Below are positions 27,763-37,604 of a stretch of 64,000 nt of DNA, one piece after another. The stretch covers positions 496,001-560,000 of the forward strand of contig NZ_JACHJH010000004.1 in NCBI RefSeq assembly GCF_014203555.1. The letters run 5' to 3'. This stretch comes from Streptomyces olivoverticillatus. Lineage in GTDB: Bacteria; Actinomycetota; Actinomycetes; Streptomycetales; Streptomycetaceae. The notes below the pieces were generated by a model. It did no database searches. It saw nothing but the letters and a program-made list of their open reading frames with translations, and had not been told where the DNA came from. Both the position numbers and the translations under genes were made by a program. Every line of letters begins with the position of its first letter. The stretch's first letter is position 1.

Positions 27763-29307
27763 GTGAGTACGCACCTCCCCACCGCCCATCGCGAGCGCAC
27801 CGCCCGCCTGCGCGACGCCCTGCTTGCCGCCGCCTTCACCGCCGACGGCCTGCTCGACCTGCTCGGCGCCCCGGCCTACGCCGCACTCGCCCGCAGCGAG
27901 ACCGTCCCGGCCCTGCGCGCCACGCGCGGGTCCGGCCCCCTGGAGACCCTCGTCCGGCTCTTCCTGCTGCAGCGGCCGGTCGCATACGGGCAGGCGGCCG
28001 CCGCGCTTCCCGTGGAGGAGTGCCTCGCCGACGGCTGGCTGGTGCGTGACGAGGCGGACCCGGAGCTGCTCCGGGCGAGCGTGGACGTACGCCCGTACGG
28101 CGGCCCCGAGGGGCAGGACTGGTGGATCATCTCCGACCTCGGGTGCGCGGTCGGCGGCGCGGGCGGCATCGCCGGGGGCGAGGCCGGGCCGGGCGGCGTG
28201 GACCGTTCCCAGCTGGTGCTGGGGGTGGGCGGCGCGTCCACGACACTCGCGGGGATCACCGTCCGTACGCCCGTCGCGAGCGCCCTCGACCTGGGCACCG
28301 GATCCGGCATCCAGGCGCTGCACGCGGCCCAGCACGCCACCAAGGTCACCGCCACCGACCTCAACCCGCGCGCGCTGCACTTCGCACGGCTCACGCTTGC
28401 GCTCTCCGGCGCGCCGGAGGCCGACCTGCGCGAGGGCTCGCTCTTCGAGCCGGTCGCCGGGGAGACGTACGACCTGATCGTTTCCAATCCGCCTTTCGTC
28501 ATCTCGCCCGGGGCCCGGCTCACCTACCGCGACGGCGGCATGGGCGGCGACGATCTGTGCCGCACGCTCGTGCAGCAGGCGGCCGACCGGCTCAATGACG
28601 GCGGCTACTGCCAGCTGCTGGCCAATTGGCAGCACATTGAGGGCGAGGACTGGCGCGAGCGGCTGTCGTCCTGGGTGCCGCGCGGCTGCGACGCCTGGAT
28701 CGTCCAGCGCGAGGTGCAGGACGTCGCGCAGTACGCGGAGCTGTGGCTGCGCGACGGCGGCGACCACCGGGCGGGCCCGGAGCAGTACGCCGCCCGCTAC
28801 GACGCCTGGCTGGAGGAGTTCGCCGCGCGGAAGACGAAGGGCATCGGATTTGGCTGGATCACGTTGCGCAAAACGGGTTCCGATGCGCCCTCGGTGATCG
28901 TCGAGGAGTGGCCGCACCCGGTGGAGCAGCCGCTCGCCGAGGCGATCCGGGCACATTTCGAGCGGCAGGACTTCCTGCGCACGCATGACGACGCGGCGCT
29001 GCTGGCCACGCGCTTCCGGCTGGCCGAGGAGGTCGTGCAGGAGCAGGTCGGGCTGCCCGGTGCCGAGGACCCCGAGCACGTGGTGCTCCGGCAGAACCGG
29101 GGCATGCGCCGGGCCACCAAGGTGGACACGGTGGGTGCCGGTTTCGCAGGTGTGTGTGACGGCACGCTCAGCGCGGGCCGGATCCTCGATGCGATCGCGC
29201 AGTTGATCGGGGAGGATCCGGTGGTGCTCCGCGACCGTACGCCGGAGTCGATCCGGATGCTGGTCGAGCAGGGGTTCCTCGTCCCGCTGCCTGCAGACGC
29301 GCCCTAG
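27763..29307 (+). CDS. class I SAM methyltransferase, HemK-like NPPF motif
   Basis: A 514-residue protein. Residues ~1-150 are a helical N-terminal domain, then LDLGTGSGIQALHAAQ (SAM-binding motif I), TATDLNPRALHFARL (motif II) and VSNPPFVISPG, the NPPF tetrapeptide of enzymes methylating planar nitrogen in glutamine or bases. The last ~120 residues are a separate winged-helix-like C-terminal domain. The substrate may be a protein glutamine, rRNA or DNA. GTG 27763 directly follows the damage-type promoter and lacks a Shine-Dalgarno sequence. The open frame to 27670 is not coding. Confidence 0.82.
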   Translation: MSTHLPTAHRERTARLRDALLAAAFTADGLLDLLGAPAYAALARSETVPALRATRGSGPLETLVRLFLLQRPVAYGQAAAALPVEECLADGWLVRDEADPELLRASVDVRPYGGPEGQDWWIISDLGCAVGGAGGIAGGEAGPGGVDRSQLVLGVGGASTTLAGITVRTPVASALDLGTGSGIQALHAAQHATKVTATDLNPRALHFARLTLALSGAPEADLREGSLFEPVAGETYDLIVSNPPFVISPGARLTYRDGGMGGDDLCRTLVQQAADRLNDGGYCQLLANWQHIEGEDWRERLSSWVPRGCDAWIVQREVQDVAQYAELWLRDGGDHRAGPEQYAARYDAWLEEFAARKTKGIGFGWITLRKTGSDAPSVIVEEWPHPVEQPLAEAIRAHFERQDFLRTHDDAALLATRFRLAEEVVQEQVGLPGAEDPEHVVLRQNRGMRRATKVDTVGAGFAGVCDGTLSAGRILDAIAQLIGEDPVVLRDRTPESIRMLVEQGFLVPLPADAP

Positions 29308-29359
29308 GGCCGGAGCCCGCGGCGGCCGGTCGGGGCGGGAAGGGAGGACTCGCGAGCGA

Positions 29360-29407
29360 CGGAAAAGGATGGGTCGGGTTCGCGTCACCTTCGTGTGGCC
29401 TTTTCCG
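29360..29407 (+). terminator. 9-bp inverted repeat between methyltransferase gene and topA
   Basis: CGGAAAAGG (29360-29368) pairs with CCTTTTCCG (29399-29407) across a 30-nt loop. It is a possible terminator for the methyltransferase. The rest of the 296-bp gap holds a TTGACA at 29520-29525, the likely -35 of topA, without a clear -10. Confidence 0.4.
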
Positions 29408-29603
29408 CACCGGTCGGCCCATGGATCCGAGGGGCCTCCGGGGCAGTGTGTGACGGTCCGGGCGGCAGACAGGACGCTTGTCGGGTTACCGTTCGAGTGG
29501 CGTTGCGGGCTTTTTCCGTTTGACACGGGGGCGGGATGTACCGTCACACTCCGCAGCGTCACCGCAACGCCCACACCGAGTGTCGACCGGAAGAAGAGCG
29601 AAG

Positions 29604-32462
29604 TTGTCCCCGACCAGCGAGACCGCACAGGGCGGCCGCCGACTCGTCATCGTCGAGTCGCCTGCCAAGGCGAAGACGATCAAGGGCTACCTCGGCCCCG
29701 GATACGTCGTCGAGGCGAGCGTCGGGCACATCCGTGACCTGCCGAACGGGGCCGCCGAGGTCCCGGCCAAGTACAAGGGTGAGCCCTGGGCCCGGCTCGG
29801 CGTGAACGTCGAGGCGGACTTCCAGCCCATCTACGTCGTCAACCACGACAAGAAGGACCAGGTCAAGAAGCTCAAGGAGCTGCTGGCCGAGTCCGACGAG
29901 CTCTTCCTCGCCACTGATGAGGACCGCGAGGGCGAGGCCATTGCCTGGCACCTCCAGGAGGTCCTCAAGCCGAAGGTCCCGGTCCGCCGGATGGTCTTCC
30001 ACGAGATCACCAAGGACGCGATCCAGGCCGCCGTCGCCAACCCGCGCGAGCTCAACAAGAAGCTCGTCGACGCCCAGGAGACGCGCCGCATCCTCGACCG
30101 CCTCTATGGCTACGAGGTCTCGCCCGTCCTGTGGAAGAAGGTCATGCCCCGGCTGTCCGCCGGCCGGGTGCAATCCGTGGCCACCCGTCTCGTCGTCGAG
30201 CGGGAGCGCGAGCGCATCGCCTTCCGTTCCGCCGAGTACTGGGACCTCACCGGTGTCTTCGCCACCGGCCGCGGCGGCGACGCGAGCGACCCGGGCACCC
30301 TCACCGCCCGCCTGACCACGGTCGACGGCCGCCGGGTCGCCCAGGGCCGCGACTTCGGCTCGACCGGGCGGCTCAAGGACACCTCGCAGGTCCTCCACCT
30401 GGACGAGGCCAATGCCCGCGCGCTGGCCGCCGCCCTCGCCGAGTCGTCGTTCTCGGTGCGCTCGGTGGAGTCCAAGCCGTACCGCCGCTCGCCGTACGCC
30501 CCCTTCCGCACGACGACCCTGCAGCAGGAGGCCTCGCGCAAGCTGGGCTTCGGTGCGAAGGCGACCATGCAGGTGGCCCAGAAGCTGTACGAGAACGGCT
30601 TCATCACCTATATGCGTACGGACTCCACGACCCTGTCCGACACGGCGGTGGGTGCCGCCCGGGCCCAGGTCACCCAGCTCTACGGCGCGGAGTACCTGCC
30701 GGAGAAGCCGCGGACGTACGCGGGCAAGGTCAAGAACGCCCAGGAGGCGCACGAGGCCATCCGTCCTTCGGGTGATCGTTTCCGCACCCCCGCGGAGACC
30801 GGTCTGACCGGTGACCAGTTCCGGCTGTACGAGCTGATCTGGAAGCGGACCGTCGCCTCCCAGATGAAGGACGCGACGGGCAACTCCGTCACGGTGAAGA
30901 TCGGCGGACGGGCGTCCGACGGCCGGGACGCCGAGTTCAGCGCGTCCGGCAAGACGATCACCTTCCACGGCTTCATGAAGGCCTACGTCGAGGGCGCGGA
31001 CGACCCGAACGCCGAGCTCGACGACCGCGAGCGCCGGCTGCCGCAGGTCTCCGAGGGTGACGCGCTGGCGGCCGAGGAGATCGCCGCCGACGGCCACGCC
31101 ACCAAGCCCCCGGCCCGCTACACCGAGGCCTCCCTGGTCAAGGAGCTGGAAGAGCGGGAGATCGGCCGCCCGTCGACGTACGCGTCGATCATCGGCACGA
31201 TCCTCGACCGCGGCTACGTCTTCAAGAAGGGCACGGCACTGGTGCCGTCCTTCCTGAGCTTCGCCGTCGTCAACCTGCTGGAGAAGCACTTCGGCCGGCT
31301 TGTCGACTACGACTTCACCGCCTCCATGGAGGAGGACCTCGACCGCATCGCCCGCGGTGAGGCCCAGGCCGTGCCGTGGCTGCGCCGCTTCTACTTCGGC
31401 GAGGGCCCCGAGGGCGGCGCCGCCGAGGCGGGCAACGGCGACGGCGACCACCTGGGCGGCCTGAAGGAGCTCGTCACCGACCTGGGCGCGATCGACGCCC
31501 GCGAGGTGTCCTCCTTCCCCGTCGGCAGCGGCATCGTGCTCCGCGTCGGCCGCTACGGCCCGTACGTCGAGCGCGGTGAGAAGGACGCCGAGGGCCACCA
31601 GCGGGCCGACGTCCCCAGCGACCTGGCGCCCGACGAGCTGACCGTCGAATATGCGGAGGAGCTGCTCGCCAAGCCGAGCGGCGACTTCGAGCTGGGCAAG
31701 GACCCGGAGTCCGGCCACCAGATCGTGGCCAAGGACGGCCGCTACGGCCCGTACGTCACCGAGATCCTCCCCGAGGGCACGCCGAAGACCGGCAAGAACG
31801 CGGTCAAGCCGCGTACGGCTTCGCTCTTCAAGTCGATGTCCCTCGACACCGTGACCCTCGACGACGCCCTCAAGCTGATGTCGCTGCCGCGCGTGGTCGG
31901 CAAGGACGTCGAAGGCGTGGAGATCACCGCGCAGAACGGCCGCTACGGTCCGTACCTGAAGAAGGGCACGGACTCCCGCTCGCTGGAGACCGAGGACCAG
32001 CTGTTCAGCATCACGCTGGACGAGGCGCTCGCGATCTACGCCCAGCCCAAGCAGCGCGGCCGGGCCGCCGCCAAGCCGCCGCTCAAGGAACTGGGCACCG
32101 ACCCGGTCAGCGAGCGTCCGGTCGTGGTCAAGGACGGCCGCTTCGGTCCGTATGTGACCGATGGCGAGACCAACGCCACACTGCGCCGTGACGACGACGT
32201 CGAGACGATCACGCCGGAGCGCGGTTACGAGCTGCTGGCGGAGAAGCGCGCCAAGGCTCCGGCCAAGAAGACGGCCAAGAAGGCGGCCGCGAAGAAGGCG
32301 ACCGCCAAGAAGGCCCCGGCGAAGAAGGCCGCGGCCAAGAAGACGGCCGCCAAGACCACGACGGCGGCGAAGAAGACGACCGCGAAGAAGACCACGGCCG
32401 CCGCGAAGAAGGCGACGGCCGCCGTCAAGGAGACGGCCGCGGCTGCGGCGGACGGCGAGTAG
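29604..32462 (+). CDS. topA: DNA topoisomerase I
   Basis: A 952-residue type IA topoisomerase that relaxes negative supercoils. The Toprim domain starts RRLVIVESPAKAKTIKGYL, with the acidic TDEDREGEAIAWHL. The active-site tyrosine is in ENGFITYMRTDSTTLS. Four C-terminal repeats with the pattern (F/Y)GPYV follow, and the last ~70 residues are a lysine/alanine tail as in other Streptomyces TopA, lacking zinc-finger cysteines. The start is TTG 29604 (LSPTSETAQGG), the start I recall for the family; the longer frame to 29478 is not conserved in character. Confidence 0.95.
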   Translation: MSPTSETAQGGRRLVIVESPAKAKTIKGYLGPGYVVEASVGHIRDLPNGAAEVPAKYKGEPWARLGVNVEADFQPIYVVNHDKKDQVKKLKELLAESDELFLATDEDREGEAIAWHLQEVLKPKVPVRRMVFHEITKDAIQAAVANPRELNKKLVDAQETRRILDRLYGYEVSPVLWKKVMPRLSAGRVQSVATRLVVERERERIAFRSAEYWDLTGVFATGRGGDASDPGTLTARLTTVDGRRVAQGRDFGSTGRLKDTSQVLHLDEANARALAAALAESSFSVRSVESKPYRRSPYAPFRTTTLQQEASRKLGFGAKATMQVAQKLYENGFITYMRTDSTTLSDTAVGAARAQVTQLYGAEYLPEKPRTYAGKVKNAQEAHEAIRPSGDRFRTPAETGLTGDQFRLYELIWKRTVASQMKDATGNSVTVKIGGRASDGRDAEFSASGKTITFHGFMKAYVEGADDPNAELDDRERRLPQVSEGDALAAEEIAADGHATKPPARYTEASLVKELEEREIGRPSTYASIIGTILDRGYVFKKGTALVPSFLSFAVVNLLEKHFGRLVDYDFTASMEEDLDRIARGEAQAVPWLRRFYFGEGPEGGAAEAGNGDGDHLGGLKELVTDLGAIDAREVSSFPVGSGIVLRVGRYGPYVERGEKDAEGHQRADVPSDLAPDELTVEYAEELLAKPSGDFELGKDPESGHQIVAKDGRYGPYVTEILPEGTPKTGKNAVKPRTASLFKSMSLDTVTLDDALKLMSLPRVVGKDVEGVEITAQNGRYGPYLKKGTDSRSLETEDQLFSITLDEALAIYAQPKQRGRAAAKPPLKELGTDPVSERPVVVKDGRFGPYVTDGETNATLRRDDDVETITPERGYELLAEKRAKAPAKKTAKKAAAKKATAKKAPAKKAAAKKTAAKTTTAAKKTTAKKTTAAAKKATAAVKETAAAAADGE

Positions 32463-32495
32463 TGCCGCGGGCGCCCCGGGGCGCCCAATAACGGC

Positions 32496-32532
32496 AAGGG
32501 TGGCGGGCCGGTTTCGGCCCGCCACCCTTTTC
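32496..32532 (+). terminator. rho-independent terminator of topA
   Basis: A 14-bp perfect stem (32496-32509 with 32516-32529) and 6-nt loop, followed by TTTTC. It lies 34 bp after the topA stop and before tmk. Confidence 0.9.
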
Positions 32533-32587
32533 GTGCGTGTGTTCGGGTGGTCGGTTCGTATTCGGGCACTCCGGATAGGCTGGCAGG

Positions 32588-35500
32588 ATGACGCGAGCCG
32601 AGCAGCCAACAGTGGTCACCCCCACATCCGGCGCCCTAGCCGCGGACTCCCGCGAGCGTGCCGTCCGGTCCCTGCTGCGCTTCCCGCCGCTGCGGCGGCT
32701 GTGGAGCGCCCAGTTCGCCGGTGGCGTCGGGGACTCCCTGTCCGTGCTGGTGCTCCTGCTGCTGTCGTTCCAGGCGGCTACGGCCACGGGTTCGTTCGGC
32801 GGGGGCTACCGGGGGGCCGCGTTCGCCGTGGCCGCCGTCATCGGTGCGCGGCTGGTCGCGACGCTGCTCTTCGGGGCAGTCCTGCTGGGCCCGCTCTCCT
32901 CGCTCTTCGCGCCGGCCGGTCCGCTCGACCGGCGCTGGACCATGATCGGTGCGGACGGCGTACGGCTCGCGCTGCTGGCCGTGGCCCCGACCTGGATCGA
33001 CTGGAGCGGCGACAAGGCGCTCGCCTGGCTGCTGATCACGGCCTTCGTCGTCGGGGTCGCCGAACGCGTCTGGACGGTCGCCAAGGACGGCGCGCTCCCC
33101 GCGCTGCTGCCGGGCGCACCGCCCGAGGGCGCGGCCGTCCGGCCCCTGCCGGACCACTACGAGGCGCTGCGGCGCCTGTCGCTGCGTACGACCTTCGTGG
33201 CGCTGCCCGTGGCGGCCGCCGCGCTCGTCGTCATCACGCTCTTCGGCAATCTGCTCGGCTCGGGCATCGGCTGGTTCCATGCGCACCAGGCCGCCCTGGG
33301 CTCGTACCTGGCGGCCGCGCTCTTCGGCGTGTCCGTCGCAGTGCTCTACTTCCTCACGCTCCCGGTGCGCTCCGAGGGCGCACAGGGGCCTCGTGCGCGC
33401 TCTCCGCTTGAGGGCATGCGACGGCCCAAGGACGCGCATGGCAAGCCCGACACGGGCCGTACGGGCGCCATCCCGGTGCTCGTTCTCGCCTGTGCGGCCG
33501 TTGCGGGTGCGATCGCGGCGGCTGTCGGTGTCGCGGCGCTGCAGGCCGTCGATCTCGGCGGTGGGCCGGTGGCCTTCGGGCTGCTGGTGCTCGCGCTCGG
33601 CGGCGGCCCGGTGATCGGCATCCGCGGCGCGCGGAAGGTGCTGCCCGGTTTCTCGCGGCGGCGGCTGCTCGCGCTGGCGCTCGCTCTGACGGGCCTGGCG
33701 CTGCTCGCTGCGGGCCTGGTGCCGGACCCGACGTCAGTACTACTGCTGACGCTTGTGGCCGGTGTGAGCGCGGGCATCGTCGCCAACACCGGTCACTCGC
33801 TGCTCGACCAGGAGACCGAGGAGAGCCGCAGGCTCCGTACGACCGAGCATCTGCATGCGGTCGTCCGGGTCAGCGTCGCGCTGGGCGCGCTCGTGGCGCC
33901 GCTGCTGGCCGCGTTCATCGGGCCCCACCGGATGGAGAGCGGCAGCTTTGTCTTCGCACATGGTGGGGCGTCGTTCACGCTCATGCTCGTGGGCGCGCTG
34001 CTGCTGCCTGTCGGCGCGTTGGTGCTGGGGAAGACGGACGACCGGCACGGGGTGCCGTTCCACCGGGACCTGATGGACGTGCTCAGGGGCGGCGACCCCG
34101 CGCAGGCGCCGGCCGGCAGCGGGTTCTTCATCGCCTTCGAGGGCGGCGACGGCGCCGGGAAGTCCACACAGGTGCAGGCCGTCGCGGACTGGATCCGCGC
34201 CAAGGGCCACGAGGTCGTCGTCACCCGCGAGCCGGGCGCGACGCCCATCGGCAAGCGGCTGCGTGCGATCCTGCTGGATGTCTCGTCGGCCGGTCTCTCC
34301 GACCGGGCCGAGGCCCTGCTGTACGCGGCCGACCGCGCCGAGCACGTCGACTCGGTCGTACGGCCCGCCCTGGAGCGGGGCGCGGTCGTCATCACCGACC
34401 GCTACATCGACTCTTCGGTCGCCTACCAGGGCGCCGGGCGCAACCTCTCCCCGACCGAGATCGCCCGTATCAACCGCTGGGCGACGGGCGGCCTCGTTCC
34501 GCATCTGACGGTGCTGCTCGACGTCTCGCCGGAGACCGCGCGCGAACGTTTCACCGAGGCCCCCGACCGGCTGGAGTCCGAGCCCGCGGAGTTCCACCAG
34601 AGGGTGCGGGCCGGCTTCCTGACCCTGGCCGCCGCCGACCCGACGCGCTACCTGGTCGTGGACGCGGGCCAGGAGCCCGAGGCCGTCACCACGGTCGTAC
34701 GCCACCGGCTCGACGAGCTCCTGCCGCTCTCGGCGGCCGAGATCGAGGCCCGGGAGGCGGCGCGCAAGGCGGCCGAGGAGGAGGCGCTGAAGCGGGCTCA
34801 GGAAGAGGCCGCGCGCAAGGCCGAGGAAGAGCGCCTGGAGCGCGAGCGCCAGAAGCAGCTCGCGCGGCTGCGCGCCGAGGAGGAAGAGCGCAAGCGCCGG
34901 GAGGCGGAAGAGGCCGAGCGCCGGGAGGCGGAGCGGCTGGCCGAGGAGGCCCGGCAGCGGGCCGAGGAGGCGCGCCGCCAGGCCGAGGAGGAACGCAAGC
35001 GGCGGGAGGCCGAGGATCGGGCCCGCGCCGCCGAGCAGGAGCGGCTGCGCAAGCAGGCCGAGGAGGAGGCACGGCTGCGCGCCGAGGCCGAGGAACGGCG
35101 CCGGGAGAAGCAGCGCAAGGCCGAGGAGGCGCTGCTGCGGGCGGAGCGTGCGCGAGTGGCGGCGGAGGCTGCTGTGGCCGGGGCGGCTGTGGCGGCGGAT
35201 GCGCCGACGGGTGCCGCTGCCGAGGCTTCGATGGCTGCTGCGGCCGATGCCCTGACGGTTGAGACGGCCATGCCTGCGCCTGAGGGTGCGGGTGGGACTG
35301 CTGAGGGGCGGTCCGCTGCCCGGGAGGCTGTCGGCGGGCGGGTCGCCGACCTGCGCAAGGCGGAGGCCGACGCGGGCACTCCCGTTGCTGCCGAGGCCTC
35401 GGCGGCTTCGCCGGCCGACGGCGCCGGCGAGACGCAGACCGTGGAGGCGCCGGTGGTGCACCGGCCCGATCCGCGCGGCGACGTGTGGCACGGCGACGAC

Positions 35501-36160
35501 GACGAGACGCAGACGATCCAGTCGCCGGTGGCCCACAAGCCCGACCCGCATGACGCCGTGCCGCACGGTGCCGAGGACGAGACGGCCTTGCTGCCGCCTG
35601 TGCGCGGTGCCGAGGACGAGACGGCCCTGTTGCCGCCCGTACGTGGTGCCGAGGATGAGACAGCGCTGCTGCCGCCCGTACGCGATGCCGAGGACGAGAC
35701 GGCCGTGCTGCCGCCCGTCCGCGGTGCGGCGTCGGCCGCTCGGCCGGCTGACCAGCGCGTGACCTGGGGCATGGAGCCGCAGCAGGCCGAGGAGGGCCGT
35801 GCGGACGCCGAGGAGACCGCCGTGCTGCCCAAGCCGCCCGTACGCCCGGAGAACCCGGCGGACCGGGTTCCGACGTGGCTGTTCCGCCCGGAGGACGAGG
35901 GCGGGAAGGACACCGCCCGCCCCGCGCAGGGCGGCGAGAGCGAGCGGACACGCGAGCTGCCGAAGATCCAGGCCGAGGCGGATGCGTCGTCCGAACCGGA
36001 CGACGCCCGCTCCGGCCGCAGGTCGCGCCGTCGCCCGGAGTGGGCGGACGATGCGCCCACCCTCGCGGACGAGCTCCTGGGCGGGCGTGACCGCCGGGGC
36101 GGCCGTGACGCGCGGGATCCGCGGGAAGCCCGTGGTGACGAGGGGCGCGACCGCTCGTAG
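32588..36160 (+). CDS. tmk: MFS-like membrane domain fused to dTMP kinase and a repeat tail
   Basis: A 1190-residue, four-part protein. Residues ~30-500 are an MFS-like set of membrane helices. Residues ~514-712 are thymidylate kinase, with P-loop FEGGDGAGKST (Lys525), TREPGATPIGKRLR and the DRYIDSSVAYQGAGR motif, all intact, so dTMP to dTDP conversion is expected. Residues ~717-870 are a highly charged Glu/Arg/Ala coiled coil. The tail (~871-1190) carries near-identical units EDETALLPPVRGA and further ETxxLP/TRELP sites. ATG 32588. The fusion is a known Streptomyces arrangement as I recall; the role of the membrane half is unknown. A separate tmk was not seen. Confidence 0.92.
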   Translation: MTRAEQPTVVTPTSGALAADSRERAVRSLLRFPPLRRLWSAQFAGGVGDSLSVLVLLLLSFQAATATGSFGGGYRGAAFAVAAVIGARLVATLLFGAVLLGPLSSLFAPAGPLDRRWTMIGADGVRLALLAVAPTWIDWSGDKALAWLLITAFVVGVAERVWTVAKDGALPALLPGAPPEGAAVRPLPDHYEALRRLSLRTTFVALPVAAAALVVITLFGNLLGSGIGWFHAHQAALGSYLAAALFGVSVAVLYFLTLPVRSEGAQGPRARSPLEGMRRPKDAHGKPDTGRTGAIPVLVLACAAVAGAIAAAVGVAALQAVDLGGGPVAFGLLVLALGGGPVIGIRGARKVLPGFSRRRLLALALALTGLALLAAGLVPDPTSVLLLTLVAGVSAGIVANTGHSLLDQETEESRRLRTTEHLHAVVRVSVALGALVAPLLAAFIGPHRMESGSFVFAHGGASFTLMLVGALLLPVGALVLGKTDDRHGVPFHRDLMDVLRGGDPAQAPAGSGFFIAFEGGDGAGKSTQVQAVADWIRAKGHEVVVTREPGATPIGKRLRAILLDVSSAGLSDRAEALLYAADRAEHVDSVVRPALERGAVVITDRYIDSSVAYQGAGRNLSPTEIARINRWATGGLVPHLTVLLDVSPETARERFTEAPDRLESEPAEFHQRVRAGFLTLAAADPTRYLVVDAGQEPEAVTTVVRHRLDELLPLSAAEIEAREAARKAAEEEALKRAQEEAARKAEEERLERERQKQLARLRAEEEERKRREAEEAERREAERLAEEARQRAEEARRQAEEERKRREAEDRARAAEQERLRKQAEEEARLRAEAEERRREKQRKAEEALLRAERARVAAEAAVAGAAVAADAPTGAAAEASMAAAADALTVETAMPAPEGAGGTAEGRSAAREAVGGRVADLRKAEADAGTPVAAEASAASPADGAGETQTVEAPVVHRPDPRGDVWHGDDDETQTIQSPVAHKPDPHDAVPHGAEDETALLPPVRGAEDETALLPPVRGAEDETALLPPVRDAEDETAVLPPVRGAASAARPADQRVTWGMEPQQAEEGRADAEETAVLPKPPVRPENPADRVPTWLFRPEDEGGKDTARPAQGGESERTRELPKIQAEADASSEPDDARSGRRSRRRPEWADDAPTLADELLGGRDRRGGRDARDPREARGDEGRDRS

Positions 36161-36195
36161 CCGTGGTCGGCCGGCCCGGCCGGAGGCGGGCCGCG

Positions 36196-36218
36196 TTGTC
36201 AGTGGTGTGGCCCACAAT
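36196..36218 (+). promoter_or_regulatory. second PafBC-type damage-promoter motif, before holB
   Basis: TTGTCAGTG (36196-36204), 8 bases, then CACAAT (36213-36218). Same layout and nearly same bases as the motif at 27734. The -10 ends 36 nt before the holB ATG, leaving room for a short leader with GGAGGA. Confidence 0.6.
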
Positions 36219-36253
36219 GGGTAATCGCAGGACGGACGGCGCGGAGGACAGCC

Positions 36254-37480
36254 ATGGCGGTGTGGGACGACCTGGTCGGCCAGGACCGGGTGACGGAGCA
36301 GCTCGCCGCTGCCGCGCGCGATGCGGATGCGTTCGTGACCGCTGCGGCAGCGGGCGGGAGCGGGGCCGCCGAGTCCGGGGGCGCCGCCTCCAAGATGACG
36401 CATGCATGGCTGTTCACCGGCCCGCCCGGCTCCGGGCGGGCCACCGCCGCCCGCGCCTTCGCCGCCGCGCTGCAGTGTGTCAGCCCCGACCGCGCGCTGG
36501 GCGCAGGCCCCGGCTGCGGGTTCTGCGACGGCTGCCACACCACCCTGGTCGGCACGCATGCGGATGTCGAGATCGTCCGTACGGACCTGCTGTCCATCGG
36601 CGTCAAGGAGACGCGCGACCTCGTCCGCCGCGCGCAGCTGTCACCCGCCGGCGGCCGCTGGCAGGTCATCGTCCTGGAGGACGCCGACCGGCTGACCGAG
36701 GGCGCGGGCAACGTCCTGCTCAAGGCCGTGGAGGAGCCCGCTCCGCGGACCGTGTGGCTGCTGTGCGCGCCGTCCTTGGAAGACGTACTGCCGACGATCC
36801 GTTCCCGCTGCCGTTCGCTGACCCTGCGCACGCCGTCCGCGGCCGCCGTCGCCGACGTCCTGGTGCGCCGTGACGGCATCGAGCCCGAGCTCGCCGCGCA
36901 GGTGGCCCGTGCGACGCAGGGGCACATCGGCCGGGCCCGTCGGCTCGCCACCGACGAGCGCGCGCGTACCCGCCGGGAGGCCGTGCTGAAGCTGCCGTTG
37001 CGGGTGGCGGACGTGGGCGGCTGCCTCAAGGCGGCTCAAGAGCTGATCGACGCGGCTGCCGAGGACGCCAAGCAGGTCGCCGAGGAGGTCGACGCCAAGG
37101 AGACCGAGGAACTGCGCGCGGCCCTCGGCGCCGCCGCGGGCACCGGCGGCCGGCTGCCGCGCGGCACCGCGGGTGCCATGAAGGAGCTCCAGGACCGGCA
37201 GAAGCGCCGCGCCACCCGCACCCAGCGCGACAGCCTCGACCTCGCCCTGACGGAGCTGACCGGCTTCTACCGCGACGTACTGGCGATACAGCTCGGCTCG
37301 CGCGTCGAGATTGCCAACGCCGACGCGCGCGACACGCTGCAGCGCGTGGCATCCGGCTCGCGCCCGGAAAGCACACTGCGCCGGATAGAGGCGATCGGCG
37401 CCTGCCGCCAGGCGCTGGACCGCAACGTCGCCCCGCTGCTGGCCGTCGAGGCCATGACGGTGGCGCTGCGCGCGGGCTGA
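36254..37480 (+). CDS. holB: DNA polymerase III subunit delta'
   Basis: A 408-residue clamp-loader subunit. The Walker A-like loop GPPGSGRATAARAFA has Arg for Lys, consistent with a delta' subunit that does not hydrolyse ATP. The zinc module is CVSPDRALGAGPGCGFCDGC. VLEDADRLTEGAGNVLLKAVEEP is the Walker B region and SRCRSL the SRC sensor. A C-terminal ~90-residue helical part includes a Gly/Arg-rich segment. ATG 36254 has GGAGGA upstream. It follows tmk as in many bacteria, but with its own promoter motif. Confidence 0.93.
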   Translation: MAVWDDLVGQDRVTEQLAAAARDADAFVTAAAAGGSGAAESGGAASKMTHAWLFTGPPGSGRATAARAFAAALQCVSPDRALGAGPGCGFCDGCHTTLVGTHADVEIVRTDLLSIGVKETRDLVRRAQLSPAGGRWQVIVLEDADRLTEGAGNVLLKAVEEPAPRTVWLLCAPSLEDVLPTIRSRCRSLTLRTPSAAAVADVLVRRDGIEPELAAQVARATQGHIGRARRLATDERARTRREAVLKLPLRVADVGGCLKAAQELIDAAAEDAKQVAEEVDAKETEELRAALGAAAGTGGRLPRGTAGAMKELQDRQKRRATRTQRDSLDLALTELTGFYRDVLAIQLGSRVEIANADARDTLQRVASGSRPESTLRRIEAIGACRQALDRNVAPLLAVEAMTVALRAG

Positions 37481-37604
37481 ACACCTGTGCCCGGCACGTC
37501 CCGTGAGGGGGCGTGAGTAATACGGGGAGGGCGGGGCACACCGCAGGTTGGGTGATTCCTCACCCGTACGAGGCCTAGAGGGCCGGAAGGCTGGCCAAGT
37601 CGGG

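Noticed and set aside
33740..36559. 939-codon minus-strand open frame opposite tmk
   Set aside because: It is antisense to the tmk fusion and its repeat tail; composition is arginine/leucine shadow type with no domain.
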